Of a stretch of DNA of 64,000 bases, positions 54,178 to 63,211 are shown piece after piece. The notes beneath the pieces are model-generated. The model ran no database searches. It was not told the DNA's origin and saw only the letters and a list, made by a program, of their open reading frames with translations. A program made the position numbers and the translations under genes. Source of the stretch: OCS116 cluster bacterium AG-390-I16 (GTDB taxonomy: Bacteria; Pseudomonadota; Alphaproteobacteria; MED-G09); contig QCGZ01000004.1 of the NCBI GenBank assembly GCA_003279705.1, forward strand, positions 1 through 64,000, in the 5' to 3' direction. Numbering within the stretch: position 1 is the stretch's first letter; each line of letters begins with the position of its first letter.

Positions 54178-55662
54178 ATGAGTGACATTTCTTTTAATAT
54201 AAAAAACTATATTGAAGAACCAATTATTAACGAATTTGGTTTTAGAGAATATGATGCTCGATGGATTTATCCAAAACAAATTAATTTGAGCGGTATAAAA
54301 AAACTTGGCTATGGTCTTGGACAATTAATTATAGAAGAAAATGTCAAAAAAGAGATTGTTATAGGCCATGATTATAGATCCTATTCTGAAGAAGTTAAAA
54401 ACGCTCTTGTATCTGGTTTATTATCATACGGTATAAATGTTTTTGATATTGGATTAACTATATCACCTGGTGCATATTTTGCTCAATACGATTTAGATTG
54501 TAAATCTGTTGCAATGGTTACAGCTAGTCATAATGAAAATGGGTGGACCGGCTTTAAAATGGGAGTAAATAGACCTTTAACATTTGGACCAGACTTAATG
54601 AAAAGACTTAAAGAAATATGCCTTAATAACTTAAGCCCAAAAAAAATTAATGGTGAATATACCTATATTGAAGGAATGAATGCCAAATATATTGAGGACC
54701 TAACTAAAAGAAATAATATTAAACGTAAACTCAAAGCTGTTGTAGCTTGCGGAAACGGAACATCAGGTATTTTTTCTCCAGAAATATTAGAAAAAATTGG
54801 TATTGAAGTTATTAAGGTTCATTGTGATCTTGATCATACTTTTCCTAACTACAACCCTAACCCAGAAGATCTAAAAATGCTTAAACATGTAAGCGAAGAA
54901 GTTATAGCAAATAATGCAGATATTGGTTTTGCTTTTGATGGAGATGGAGATAGATGTGGCTATGTTGATAATAATGGTAAAGAAGTTTTTTCTGATATTA
55001 TGGGTGTACTATTAGCTAGAAATTTCTCAAAAAAATATAAATCTTCAAAATTTGTAATTGATGTTAAATCAACAGGATTATTTAGTTCAGATAAAATTTT
55101 AAAATCTAATAACGCCAGTGTTCAATATTGGAAAACGGGTCATAGTTATATCAAACAAAAAACATCTGAAATATCAGCTTTAGCTGGTTTTGAAAGATCA
55201 GGTCATTATTTTTTTAATCAGCCTATTGGAAGAGGTTACGATGATGCATGTTTGTCGGCAATTGAAGTTTGTAAACTTTTAGATGAAAATCGAGAAAGTA
55301 GTATTTCAGATATGATTAAAGATCTACCTAATACATTTAATTCACCAACAATGTCGCCAGAATGTGCAGATAATGTAAAATATCAAACTATCGACAAAAT
55401 TTCAGAAATAATCAGAGATAAATACGAAAATAAAATTAAAATCGCAGATCAGGAAATTCTATCTATCTTAACGATAAATGGGATAAGATTTACTCTTGAA
55501 GATGGCAGTTGGGGACTAATTAGAGCCTCATCAAATAAACCAAATCTTGTTGTTGTCTGTGAAAGTACTTCTTCTGAATATGTAATGAGAGAAATTTTTA
55601 AGTTTATTGATAATTTATTAAAAAAATTCAAAGAAATCGGTCCTTATGACCAATCTATTTAA
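54178..55662 (+). CDS. Phosphomannomutase/phosphoglucomutase
   Basis: A 494-residue alpha-D-phosphohexomutase: N-terminal FGFREYDARWIYPKQI, active-site phosphoserine loop TASHNENGWTGFKMG, metal loop FAFDGDGDRCGYVD, sugar-binding GFERSGHYFF, and a C-terminal phosphate-binding domain (GSWGLIRASSNKPNLVVV). It interconverts hexose 1- and 6-phosphates for envelope polysaccharide or sugar nucleotide synthesis. Follows the SDR by 16 bp; ends overlap the convergent permease by 4 bp. Confidence 0.92.
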   Translation: MSDISFNIKNYIEEPIINEFGFREYDARWIYPKQINLSGIKKLGYGLGQLIIEENVKKEIVIGHDYRSYSEEVKNALVSGLLSYGINVFDIGLTISPGAYFAQYDLDCKSVAMVTASHNENGWTGFKMGVNRPLTFGPDLMKRLKEICLNNLSPKKINGEYTYIEGMNAKYIEDLTKRNNIKRKLKAVVACGNGTSGIFSPEILEKIGIEVIKVHCDLDHTFPNYNPNPEDLKMLKHVSEEVIANNADIGFAFDGDGDRCGYVDNNGKEVFSDIMGVLLARNFSKKYKSSKFVIDVKSTGLFSSDKILKSNNASVQYWKTGHSYIKQKTSEISALAGFERSGHYFFNQPIGRGYDDACLSAIEVCKLLDENRESSISDMIKDLPNTFNSPTMSPECADNVKYQTIDKISEIIRDKYENKIKIADQEILSILTINGIRFTLEDGSWGLIRASSNKPNLVVVCESTSSEYVMREIFKFIDNLLKKFKEIGPYDQSI

Positions 55663-56480
55663 AAAATTTCAAAAAACATTCTTGCAGAGGTAATTAATAA
55701 AAAAATAGCAAAAATATTTGTCAAAATTTTATTATCTAATTTGTTAGCTGACTTTGCACCAATTGGAGCCGCATAAGAAGAAATTGGTGCAATTAAAAGT
55801 AACCCAATAATATTTACATACCCCAAAGAGCCAAGTGGTAAATTTTCATTATTCCAACCTGTTATAATAAAAAAAATAGTACCTGGAATTGCCAAATAAA
55901 AACCAAGACCAGAAGCGGTTCCAACTGCTTTGTGAATAGTTTTACCAAATAATGTCATCAAACTAACATTAAATGTACCCCCGCCAATTCCTAGCATGGA
56001 GGATAAAGAGCCAACTGAAAAAGGTATAAAACTTCCAAAAAAACCTTTTGGAATATCATTACCAAGCTTAAATTCCTGTTTATTAATAAATAAATTCATT
56101 GATACAAAAAAAGCTATAAGAGCAAAGATAAAAGTTAGCCAAAAACCGGAGATAAGGCCAGCTATAATTGCACCAATAATTGAACCAAAAATTGTCGGCA
56201 AAAGCCATGATTTTAAAACGCTATAATCAATATTATCATTTTCTTGATGGGATTTATATGAGCGCCAACCTGTTGGGATTATAACCGCTAGAGATGTAGC
56301 TACAGAAATATGCATAACAACATCTTCAGGAACACCAATAAGAGACAAAAAATGATACAATACTGGCACCACTATAATTCCTCCGCCGACACCCAATAAA
56401 CCTGCTATAAAACCAGAAATAAAACCAGATAAAGATATTACTAAAGCAAAAGGTATTAATGAAAAAAGATCACTACTCAT
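55659..56480 (-). CDS. TauE/SafE (TSUP) family membrane permease
   Basis: A 273-residue protein with about eight membrane spans and the two related glycine-rich repeats of the TauE/SafE family: GLLGVGGGIIVVPVLYHF near the N-terminus and LGIGGGTFNVSLMTLFG in the second half. Members export or import sulfite, organosulfonates or other small anions; the substrate is not predictable. Its ATG shares a base with the dusA stop (TAATG). Confidence 0.9.
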   Translation of the reverse strand: MSSDLFSLIPFALVISLSGFISGFIAGLLGVGGGIIVVPVLYHFLSLIGVPEDVVMHISVATSLAVIIPTGWRSYKSHQENDNIDYSVLKSWLLPTIFGSIIGAIIAGLISGFWLTFIFALIAFFVSMNLFINKQEFKLGNDIPKGFFGSFIPFSVGSLSSMLGIGGGTFNVSLMTLFGKTIHKAVGTASGLGFYLAIPGTIFFIITGWNNENLPLGSLGYVNIIGLLLIAPISSYAAPIGAKSANKLDNKILTNIFAIFLLITSARMFFEIF

Positions 56481-57475
56481 TAAGCAGCCTGATTTTGAAA
56501 AGAAATAATCTGATTTAATGCTTCCTTCAGAACTTTTGGATCATCTCTTCTTCTTGGCGCTTCATGACTTAAATAACTTCTCCAAAGTTTTGCTCCTCTA
56601 CAACCATGAAATAAACCAAACATATTTTGAGTTACTATATTAATTGGGACATTATTTTTTACACAAATTTCCAAATAGGAGATCATTTCTTCAACAATCT
56701 CAATTCTTGATGGAATCTTTTTATCATCATTGAAGAAAATTTTATCAACATCAACAATGGAATAAGGATTTTCCTGAACCGCTCTTCCCAACATAACACC
56801 ATCAAGCTCAATTCCTTTTGATTTAGAAATCTCTTTTTTACCCTCGTAAGGGCTTAAAATGCCACCATTTAAAATTATATTTAATTCAGGCCATTTTCTT
56901 TTTATCATTCTAACTATATCATAATCTAAAGGAGGAATTTCTCTATTTTGTTTTGGATCTAAACCATCCAACATAGCTTTTCTAGCATGTATAATATAAG
57001 TTGAAACTCCGGCATTTTTGGTTGTTTCAACAAATTCTGTTAACATTTCATCAGGATTGTGATCATCAATACCAATTCTACATTTAATAGTTACTGGTAT
57101 TTTAATTTTTTCTTTTATTCTTTCAATACATTCTGCAACTAAGTTAGGGTGAGCCATTAAGCAAGCCCCAAAATTTCCAGCCTGAACCCTCTTTGATGGA
57201 CAACCAATATTTAAATTAATTTCATCATACCCATATTGCTCACCAATTAAAGCTGCCTTGGATAAAGTCAAAGGGTCTGATCCAGCTATCTGAAGCGCTA
57301 CAGGATGTTCAACTTCATCAAATCCTAATAAAAAATCTTTATCGCCGTAGATTATTGAATCGGCAACAATCATCTCAGTATAAAGCCTTGCATGCTTACT
57401 AAACTTTCTAAAAAAGAATCGGCAATGTCGATTTGTGACATCAATCATAGGTGCGATACAAAACTTATGAGACAT
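56480..57475 (-). CDS. dusA: tRNA-dihydrouridine(20/20a) synthase
   Basis: A 331-residue FMN enzyme that reduces uridines 20/20a in the tRNA D-loop. DusA features: FCIAPMIDVTNRHCRFFFR, YTEMIVADSIIYGD, ALQIAGSDP, NLNIGCPSKRVQAGNFGACLM with the catalytic Cys, and the end GLFHGCRGAKLWRSYLS. The ATG at 57475 gives the usual N-terminus; an in-frame TTG at 57499 precedes the ribosome-site-like AGGGA and is rejected. Confidence 0.94.
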   Translation of the reverse strand: MSHKFCIAPMIDVTNRHCRFFFRKFSKHARLYTEMIVADSIIYGDKDFLLGFDEVEHPVALQIAGSDPLTLSKAALIGEQYGYDEINLNIGCPSKRVQAGNFGACLMAHPNLVAECIERIKEKIKIPVTIKCRIGIDDHNPDEMLTEFVETTKNAGVSTYIIHARKAMLDGLDPKQNREIPPLDYDIVRMIKRKWPELNIILNGGILSPYEGKKEISKSKGIELDGVMLGRAVQENPYSIVDVDKIFFNDDKKIPSRIEIVEEMISYLEICVKNNVPINIVTQNMFGLFHGCRGAKLWRSYLSHEAPRRRDDPKVLKEALNQIISFQNQAA

Positions 57476-57703
57476 TTTTAAAAATTCCCTAATCCCCAAT
57501 TAATAATATATAGCTCATAATTCAAATAAATTTGAAAAATTATAATCTCTATACTGTATTTCTTTGGTTAATAACAATAATTTATAGTATTAATTAAGCA
57601 AAATAATTTAATTGTAATATAAATTTAATATAAGTTTAATGTATTTGAAATGATTCAATAATAAAATTTAATTTTAAATTATCACCACTCCATGAGGCTT
57701 TAA

Positions 57704-60700
57704 ATGATTTACACAAATAAACTAATGAAAATCCTAACTTTTACTGTTTTTGCTATCTTTATCTCATCAATAAATACTTCTGACCTATCAGCTGAACAAA
57801 CCACAGGTGTTATCAGGGGTTCTGTTATTGATGAGTCAGGGAATCCTGTTTCTGGGGCATCTGTTCAAATCATTCATACCCCCTCTGGAAGTAAATCATC
57901 AACCTCAACTGGAAATTCTGGAGCTTTTTATTCTAGAGGGCTTAGATTAGGAGGGCCATTCAAAATAACAGTTACTAAATCTGGCCTATCCAATACAAAG
58001 ACCAATATTTTTACTAAATTAGGAAGTGAAGCTGGTGTTTCTTTTACTTTAAGCTCAAACAATATTGAAGAAATTGTTGTAACAGCAAAATCTGCTAATT
58101 TAGATAGTTTAGGGGTTGGTCCAGGTTCTGTATTCGATGCTGAGGATATTTCATCACTTCCCTCAATTGATCGTGATATTAAGGATATAGCTAAACTTGA
58201 TCCATTTGTTACAGTAGACAACAGTGGCAGATTGTCTTTTGCTGGTGGCATGCCAAGATTAATTGGCTTTATAATTGATGGTGTTAGTGCGAATGACTCT
58301 TATGGTTTAAGTTCAAATTCATATCCTACTAATAGAATGCCATTATCTATGGATGTTATTGATCAAGTCTCTGTTAAGGTTGCAAATTTTGATGCTGAGC
58401 TTGGAGAAGCATCAAGTGGTAATATTGTTCTTACTACAAAAGCTGGAACAAATGATTTTCATGGATCATTTACAATAGAATCTACTCAAATAGCTGGAGA
58501 TGAACCTTTCGGTAAAAAATCAGACAACGCCGATCCCGATACTGAATTATTTTCAATAGCTTTAAATGGTCCAATCATAAAAGATAAATTATTCTTTTCG
58601 TTTGGTTATGAAAAATATGAAGCAACTGATCCAATACAAATGCAAGCATTTCAATCTGGTTCTGTGACAAGAGCTGAAGCTGATGCAGTAATTAAAGCGG
58701 CAAAGGATGTAATAGGTTATGACGCAGGTTCTTATACCAAGGGTCTAATGGAAGAAGATGAAAAAACATTCCTAAGACTTGATGCAAATATTACAGACAC
58801 TCAAACTCTTACACTTGAGTACATACACGTAGATGGATATACAGAAAGCGCTTATTGGAATAGATCGTGGGGATTACCCCTTTCAAGTGACTGGTATACT
58901 ATCAATAAAGAGTATGAAACTATTAAATTTGAATTAAACTCTGACTGGTCTGATAATTTTTCAACAAAAATAATGTATTCCGATACTGATGTAATGAATC
59001 CAAATACACCAGTTGGTGCTACAACAATAGGTGAGGTTGGAATTAAGGTTCCTTCTGGGGGTACAGTTTTTTTTGGTCCTGATCAATATAGACACGCTAA
59101 CGAAATTCAAACTAATAGAAAACAATTTGAAGTTGCTGGTTACTATAATATAGGTAATCACGCAGTCACTTTGGGCTATAAGAGCATTGAAAATGATATG
59201 TTTAATATGTTCTCAAGAAATAGTTTAGGTGAATACGATTACAATTCAATTGAAGACTTTATTGCTGGTAATTTAAAAGAACTAGATTATAGAAATGCTG
59301 ATACAAATATGCCACGCGATGCAGCAGGTCGTTTTAATATGGATTATACAATTATTTATTTACAAGATACTTGGAGTATAAATTCAGATTTAACTGCTAG
59401 AATAGGCTTTAGATATGAAGAAATAGGTCAAGATACTACCCCTGAATATAATCCTTTTTGGTATAATTGGACTGGTGACACCTATATCCCAGCGCCAAGA
59501 AATGATGTAAATTTAGATGGAGAGGACATTATAATGCCTCGTTTTTCATTAGATTGGCAAGCAGAGGATAATGTTTTAGTTACATTTGGATACGGCGAAT
59601 TTAGTGGCAACCTGCCCCCAGTCTGGTTTGGTGGTCCTTATATTGACTCAGGTTTAAACCTGCCAGGTAATAAGCTAAGGGCTAAAAGTAATAACTTACC
59701 TACTCCAGGAACACCTGAAAGTTATCCAGGTGATGCAGCATTAGCTCTTGTTAGGAACGAAATTGGTGATACTGGTGGATATACCGCTATGATGGATAAA
59801 GACTTTGGAATCCCATCTATAACTAAAATAAGTTTAGGTTTAGTTGCAGATTTAGAATCTAATATAACTGTTAGAGCAAATATAATTCATATGGAAGAAG
59901 AAGATCCAGTAGGTGCAATTATTGGTGGTTGTGATCCAAAAGGGACAGCACTAGCTGATAATAGACCTCTTTATGGAGGTTGTAGCTATGTTGGATATTT
60001 AACAACATTTAAAAATATTCAACCCGAAACTAATGTTTTTGGTATTTCCATGGAAAAATATTTCGATAATGGATTATTCTTATACTTAGGATATGCTCAC
60101 ACAGACAGAGAAATGGCTCATATGATGACAAGCTCTATTATTTTTTCAAGTGCTGTTAGAATGCCAATATTTGATCACTTAACTCCTGTGAATAGTCGTT
60201 CTCATTATGAAATTGAACATTCATTTGATTATGCTCTAACATGGAAAGGAAATATATTTGGTAACTTAGAAACAAGTATTGGGTTAAATGGTTTTAGACA
60301 GTCAGGTAACCCCTATAGCTATACATTCAGAGGTGATTTAAGTGGATATAGGACTGATGGTGAAAATATAGAATTACTCTATGTACCATCAATTGATGAT
60401 CCTAATGTAATTTATTCTGATGGGTTTGATACAGATGCTTTCGAACAATTCCTTCAGGACTCAGGTTTATCTGCATATAGAGGTTCAGCAGTTCCAAGAA
60501 ATAGTTTTAATAGTCCGTGGGCTGGAACATTTGATTTAAGAATTGCTCAAGAACTTCCTTTTGGAGGCGTTCCTGGTAAAGCAACTTTTTACCTTGATAT
60601 TGAAAATGTACTTAATTTAATAAATTCTGATTGGGGTGGCTTTCAAAACTATGTTGGCTCGACATCCAATTCTAGAGGTATTGTTGAAGCTGAAGTAGAT

Positions 60701-60808
60701 GATCAAGGAAGATATGTTTATAAAACATTTAAGGTTGATGGTGAGCCAACACAAAATGTTGGTAAATCTGTATATCAAATTAAAGTTGGACTTAAATATC
60801 AGTTTTAA
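57704..60808 (+). CDS. TonB-dependent outer-membrane receptor with N-terminal CarboxypepD_reg-like domain
   Basis: A 1,034-residue receptor: signal peptide (to about 30), a carboxypeptidase-regulatory-like beta sandwich (GVIRGSVIDESGNPVSGASV, about 35-115), TonB box EEIVVTAKS, a plug domain (FIIDGVSANDS...VANFDAELGEASSGNIVLTTKAG), and a long beta barrel ending KVGLKYQF with the terminal Phe required for assembly. It resembles Oar-type receptors. It imports a scarce, large or hydrophobic ligand using TonB energy; the ligand is unknown. GAGG precedes the ATG and a 204-bp AT-rich gap lies upstream in which I see no clear operator. Confidence 0.92.
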   Translation: MIYTNKLMKILTFTVFAIFISSINTSDLSAEQTTGVIRGSVIDESGNPVSGASVQIIHTPSGSKSSTSTGNSGAFYSRGLRLGGPFKITVTKSGLSNTKTNIFTKLGSEAGVSFTLSSNNIEEIVVTAKSANLDSLGVGPGSVFDAEDISSLPSIDRDIKDIAKLDPFVTVDNSGRLSFAGGMPRLIGFIIDGVSANDSYGLSSNSYPTNRMPLSMDVIDQVSVKVANFDAELGEASSGNIVLTTKAGTNDFHGSFTIESTQIAGDEPFGKKSDNADPDTELFSIALNGPIIKDKLFFSFGYEKYEATDPIQMQAFQSGSVTRAEADAVIKAAKDVIGYDAGSYTKGLMEEDEKTFLRLDANITDTQTLTLEYIHVDGYTESAYWNRSWGLPLSSDWYTINKEYETIKFELNSDWSDNFSTKIMYSDTDVMNPNTPVGATTIGEVGIKVPSGGTVFFGPDQYRHANEIQTNRKQFEVAGYYNIGNHAVTLGYKSIENDMFNMFSRNSLGEYDYNSIEDFIAGNLKELDYRNADTNMPRDAAGRFNMDYTIIYLQDTWSINSDLTARIGFRYEEIGQDTTPEYNPFWYNWTGDTYIPAPRNDVNLDGEDIIMPRFSLDWQAEDNVLVTFGYGEFSGNLPPVWFGGPYIDSGLNLPGNKLRAKSNNLPTPGTPESYPGDAALALVRNEIGDTGGYTAMMDKDFGIPSITKISLGLVADLESNITVRANIIHMEEEDPVGAIIGGCDPKGTALADNRPLYGGCSYVGYLTTFKNIQPETNVFGISMEKYFDNGLFLYLGYAHTDREMAHMMTSSIIFSSAVRMPIFDHLTPVNSRSHYEIEHSFDYALTWKGNIFGNLETSIGLNGFRQSGNPYSYTFRGDLSGYRTDGENIELLYVPSIDDPNVIYSDGFDTDAFEQFLQDSGLSAYRGSAVPRNSFNSPWAGTFDLRIAQELPFGGVPGKATFYLDIENVLNLINSDWGGFQNYVGSTSNSRGIVEAEVDDQGRYVYKTFKVDGEPTQNVGKSVYQIKVGLKYQF

Positions 60809-60829
60809 ATTATTAGCAATAATTATTAA

Positions 60830-60857
60830 GGGCGCTATTAACTGGCGCCCTTTTTTT
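60830..60857 (+). terminator. Rho-independent terminator after the TonB receptor
   Basis: GGGCGC (60830-60835) and GCGCCC (60845-60850) form a GC-rich stem with a 9-nt loop, followed by seven Ts (60851-60857). It starts 21 bp after the receptor's stop and is the clearest terminator in the window. Confidence 0.9.
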
Positions 60858-60870
60858 ATATAATAATAGA

Positions 60871-61944
60871 ATGTATAAAAAAAAATTAAAAAAAATAAAC
60901 CGAAGGATTTTTTTATTTGGAAGTGGGATTTTTCTGCTTTCATTTTTTCCTTTTTTTAAAAGTTTAAATGCAAATAATAGAACACAGTTTAAAATCACTT
61001 GTGGCTCTTGCATTTCACAAGACAGAAAACAACCTATTTGGAAAAGTATCTTAAAAGAGAGATCTAATGCTTTTATTTTTATGGGAGATAATGTCTATGG
61101 TGATGACAAAAAAAATGGCGAATTAGAAATATTAAAAAAAGCATATGAAAAACAAAAAGAAAAAATCCCTTTTAAAAAATTAGAAGAAACAAATGAAATT
61201 TTCTCCGTATGGGATGATCATGATTATGGAAAAAATGACGGTGGCTCTGAGTTTCCATATAAAAAACAATCGAAAGAATTATTCTTAAAATTTTGGAGAA
61301 TTCCTTTAAATGATTCTAGAAGGGGTCGAGAAGGTATTTATTTTAAAAGAAAAAGAAAAATAGGTAATAATATTATTCAATTTATCTTTCTTGATACTAG
61401 GTATTTCAGATCACCTTTAAAACCCACCGATGAAAAATGGACGCCAACAAAAGAGCGATATATTCCAGATGATGATCCTTCTAAAACTTACTTAGGTGAA
61501 AGACAATGGAAATGGTTAAATAATTCTATGAAAGAAGAAGCAGATATAAGAATACTTGTATCAAGTATTCAAGTTATTGCAGATGGACACGGTTATGAAA
61601 AATGGGGAAACCTTCCGATGGAAAAATTACGATTATTTAATTTAATTGATAAAAATAATATTAATAATTTAATTATTTTATCAGGAGATCGCCATAGAGG
61701 AGGTATATATAAAGAGAAAACTAATGGAGGCAATCAATTATTTGAATTAACTTCGAGTTCTTTAAATTTACCTGCAGGAAAATTATTTAAATCTAAAGAA
61801 GAATTAGGCCCAAATAGAATAGGATCAACTTTTTTAGAGGAAAATTATGGAGTTGTCGAAATTAATGATGATAAAAAAATTACCCTATCTATTAGAGGCT
61901 TAGATCAAAAAACTCATAATAAAATTAATATAAACTTATCTTGA
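60871..61944 (+). CDS. PhoD-like (alkaline phosphatase D family) metallophosphatase
   Basis: A 357-residue secreted metallophosphatase. The N-terminus NRRIFLFGSGIFLLSFFPFF looks like a twin-arginine (Tat) signal. Metal-site blocks of the PhoD family follow: TCGSCISQ, FMGDNVYGDD, VWDDHDYGKND, FLDTRYFR and ILSGDRHRGG. Such enzymes hydrolyse phosphomono- or diesters in the periplasm, with Ca/Fe cofactors in PhoD. No Shine-Dalgarno is evident before the ATG. It sits 13 bp after the receptor's terminator and converges on the acyl-CoA dehydrogenase with a 9-bp overlap. Confidence 0.87.
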   Translation: MYKKKLKKINRRIFLFGSGIFLLSFFPFFKSLNANNRTQFKITCGSCISQDRKQPIWKSILKERSNAFIFMGDNVYGDDKKNGELEILKKAYEKQKEKIPFKKLEETNEIFSVWDDHDYGKNDGGSEFPYKKQSKELFLKFWRIPLNDSRRGREGIYFKRKRKIGNNIIQFIFLDTRYFRSPLKPTDEKWTPTKERYIPDDDPSKTYLGERQWKWLNNSMKEEADIRILVSSIQVIADGHGYEKWGNLPMEKLRLFNLIDKNNINNLIILSGDRHRGGIYKEKTNGGNQLFELTSSSLNLPAGKLFKSKEELGPNRIGSTFLEENYGVVEINDDKKITLSIRGLDQKTHNKININLS

Positions 61945-63162
61945 ATCTGCTAGTTCATTAAACGGTACATTTTTGTCTACTCTAATATCCTGAGGTAGAC
62001 CCAAAACTCTTTCAGCAACAATATTTTTTAAAATCTCATCCGTTCCACCTGCAATTCTATATCCAGCGGCACTCATCCATTGGTTTTGAAATATAGAATG
62101 CATTAAAGACATATCTGGATCGTTCAAAATTCCAGCAGCACCTTGTAAATCCATTGCAAAGCTTGCTAAATCTTGCATTTTAGGGGCGGATACAACTTTC
62201 CCAATAGAGCTTTCAGGGCCTGGGGTTTCACCTTTTGATAATGATGTTAATGATCTCATTTTAGTATACTTTAAGCCTTCAGATTGAACATACCAATCTG
62301 CAATTTTAGCTCTAACGAGGTCATTTTTAATAGCTGGCTTATTATTCAAAATCACATCTTTCGCTAACTGAGTTAAAGATGAATAATCAGCTGATTTAGG
62401 AACACCAATAGCTAATCTTTCATTCATTAAAGTAGTAAGTGCAACTTTCCAACCTTCACCAACTTCACCAAGTCGTTGTAAGTCGGGTACCCTTACATCA
62501 GTAAAAAATACTTCATTAAAGTTAGAACCACCTGAAATTTGTCTAATTGGTTTTATTTCTATTCCAGGAGACTTCATATCTAAAAAGAAAAATGACAAAC
62601 CTTTATGTTTAGGAACCGTTGGATCTGTTCTGACAACAATAATACCAAAATCACAAAAATGTGCACCTGAAGTCCATACCTTTTGACCATTAATTATCCA
62701 GTCATCTCCATCTTTTTCAGCTTTTGTTCTAACTCCAGCAACATCTGAACCTGCAGAAGGCTCTGAGAATAACTGACACCATATTTCTTTTCCGTAAAGG
62801 GCAGGCTCTACATATCTTTCATTCTGTTCTTTCGTTGCCCAAGCCATTATTGTAGGTATGCACATACCTAAACCAATATCAAAAAAGCCTGTCGGTACAT
62901 TATACTTAGACTCTTCTTGAGAATAAATAACAGATTGAATGGAGGAACCTCCAAGACCACCATATTCTTTTGGCCAAGTAATAGCCGCATAACCTGCTTC
63001 AGCTTTTTTTGCTTGCCAATCCCTGGCTCTTGCTAGGGCACTCTCTTGAACATCAATTGAGTCATAACCACCAGCTTTTTTCTCTTTTGGTGCATTATTT
63101 TTAAGCCACTCTCTTACCTCTAAACGAAAATCATTTTCTTCCGGTGTATCATTAAAATCCAA
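61936..63162 (-). CDS. Acyl-CoA dehydrogenase (FadE-like)
   Basis: A 408-residue flavoenzyme: N-terminal helical domain starting MDFNDTPEENDFRLEVREWL, FSEPSAGSDVAGVRTKAEKD (substrate/FAD motif), DWIINGQKVWTSGAHF, and the C-terminal GGTDEILKNIVAERVLGLP. It introduces the alpha-beta double bond of acyl-CoAs. The start is TTG, with AAGGAG about 8 nt upstream. The pairing with a second, different acyl-CoA dehydrogenase gene 49 bp upstream recalls the heteromeric enzymes of steroid and bile-acid side-chain degradation. Confidence 0.92.
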   Translation of the reverse strand: MDFNDTPEENDFRLEVREWLKNNAPKEKKAGGYDSIDVQESALARARDWQAKKAEAGYAAITWPKEYGGLGGSSIQSVIYSQEESKYNVPTGFFDIGLGMCIPTIMAWATKEQNERYVEPALYGKEIWCQLFSEPSAGSDVAGVRTKAEKDGDDWIINGQKVWTSGAHFCDFGIIVVRTDPTVPKHKGLSFFFLDMKSPGIEIKPIRQISGGSNFNEVFFTDVRVPDLQRLGEVGEGWKVALTTLMNERLAIGVPKSADYSSLTQLAKDVILNNKPAIKNDLVRAKIADWYVQSEGLKYTKMRSLTSLSKGETPGPESSIGKVVSAPKMQDLASFAMDLQGAAGILNDPDMSLMHSIFQNQWMSAAGYRIAGGTDEILKNIVAERVLGLPQDIRVDKNVPFNELADSR

Positions 63163-63211
63163 TGTTTATCTCCTTATTTAATTATTTTTTTCTTCTAATT
63201 GTGTAACCAAT

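Noticed and set aside
57476-57499. Longer dusA start at TTG 57499
   Set aside because: The extra residues are not family-like and would include the AGGGA that can serve the ATG at 57475.
57500-57703. Gap between dusA and the TonB receptor considered for a riboswitch, such as cobalamin
   Set aside because: No conserved box or stable GC-rich stems could be seen; only AT-rich DNA with a plain ribosome site before the receptor.
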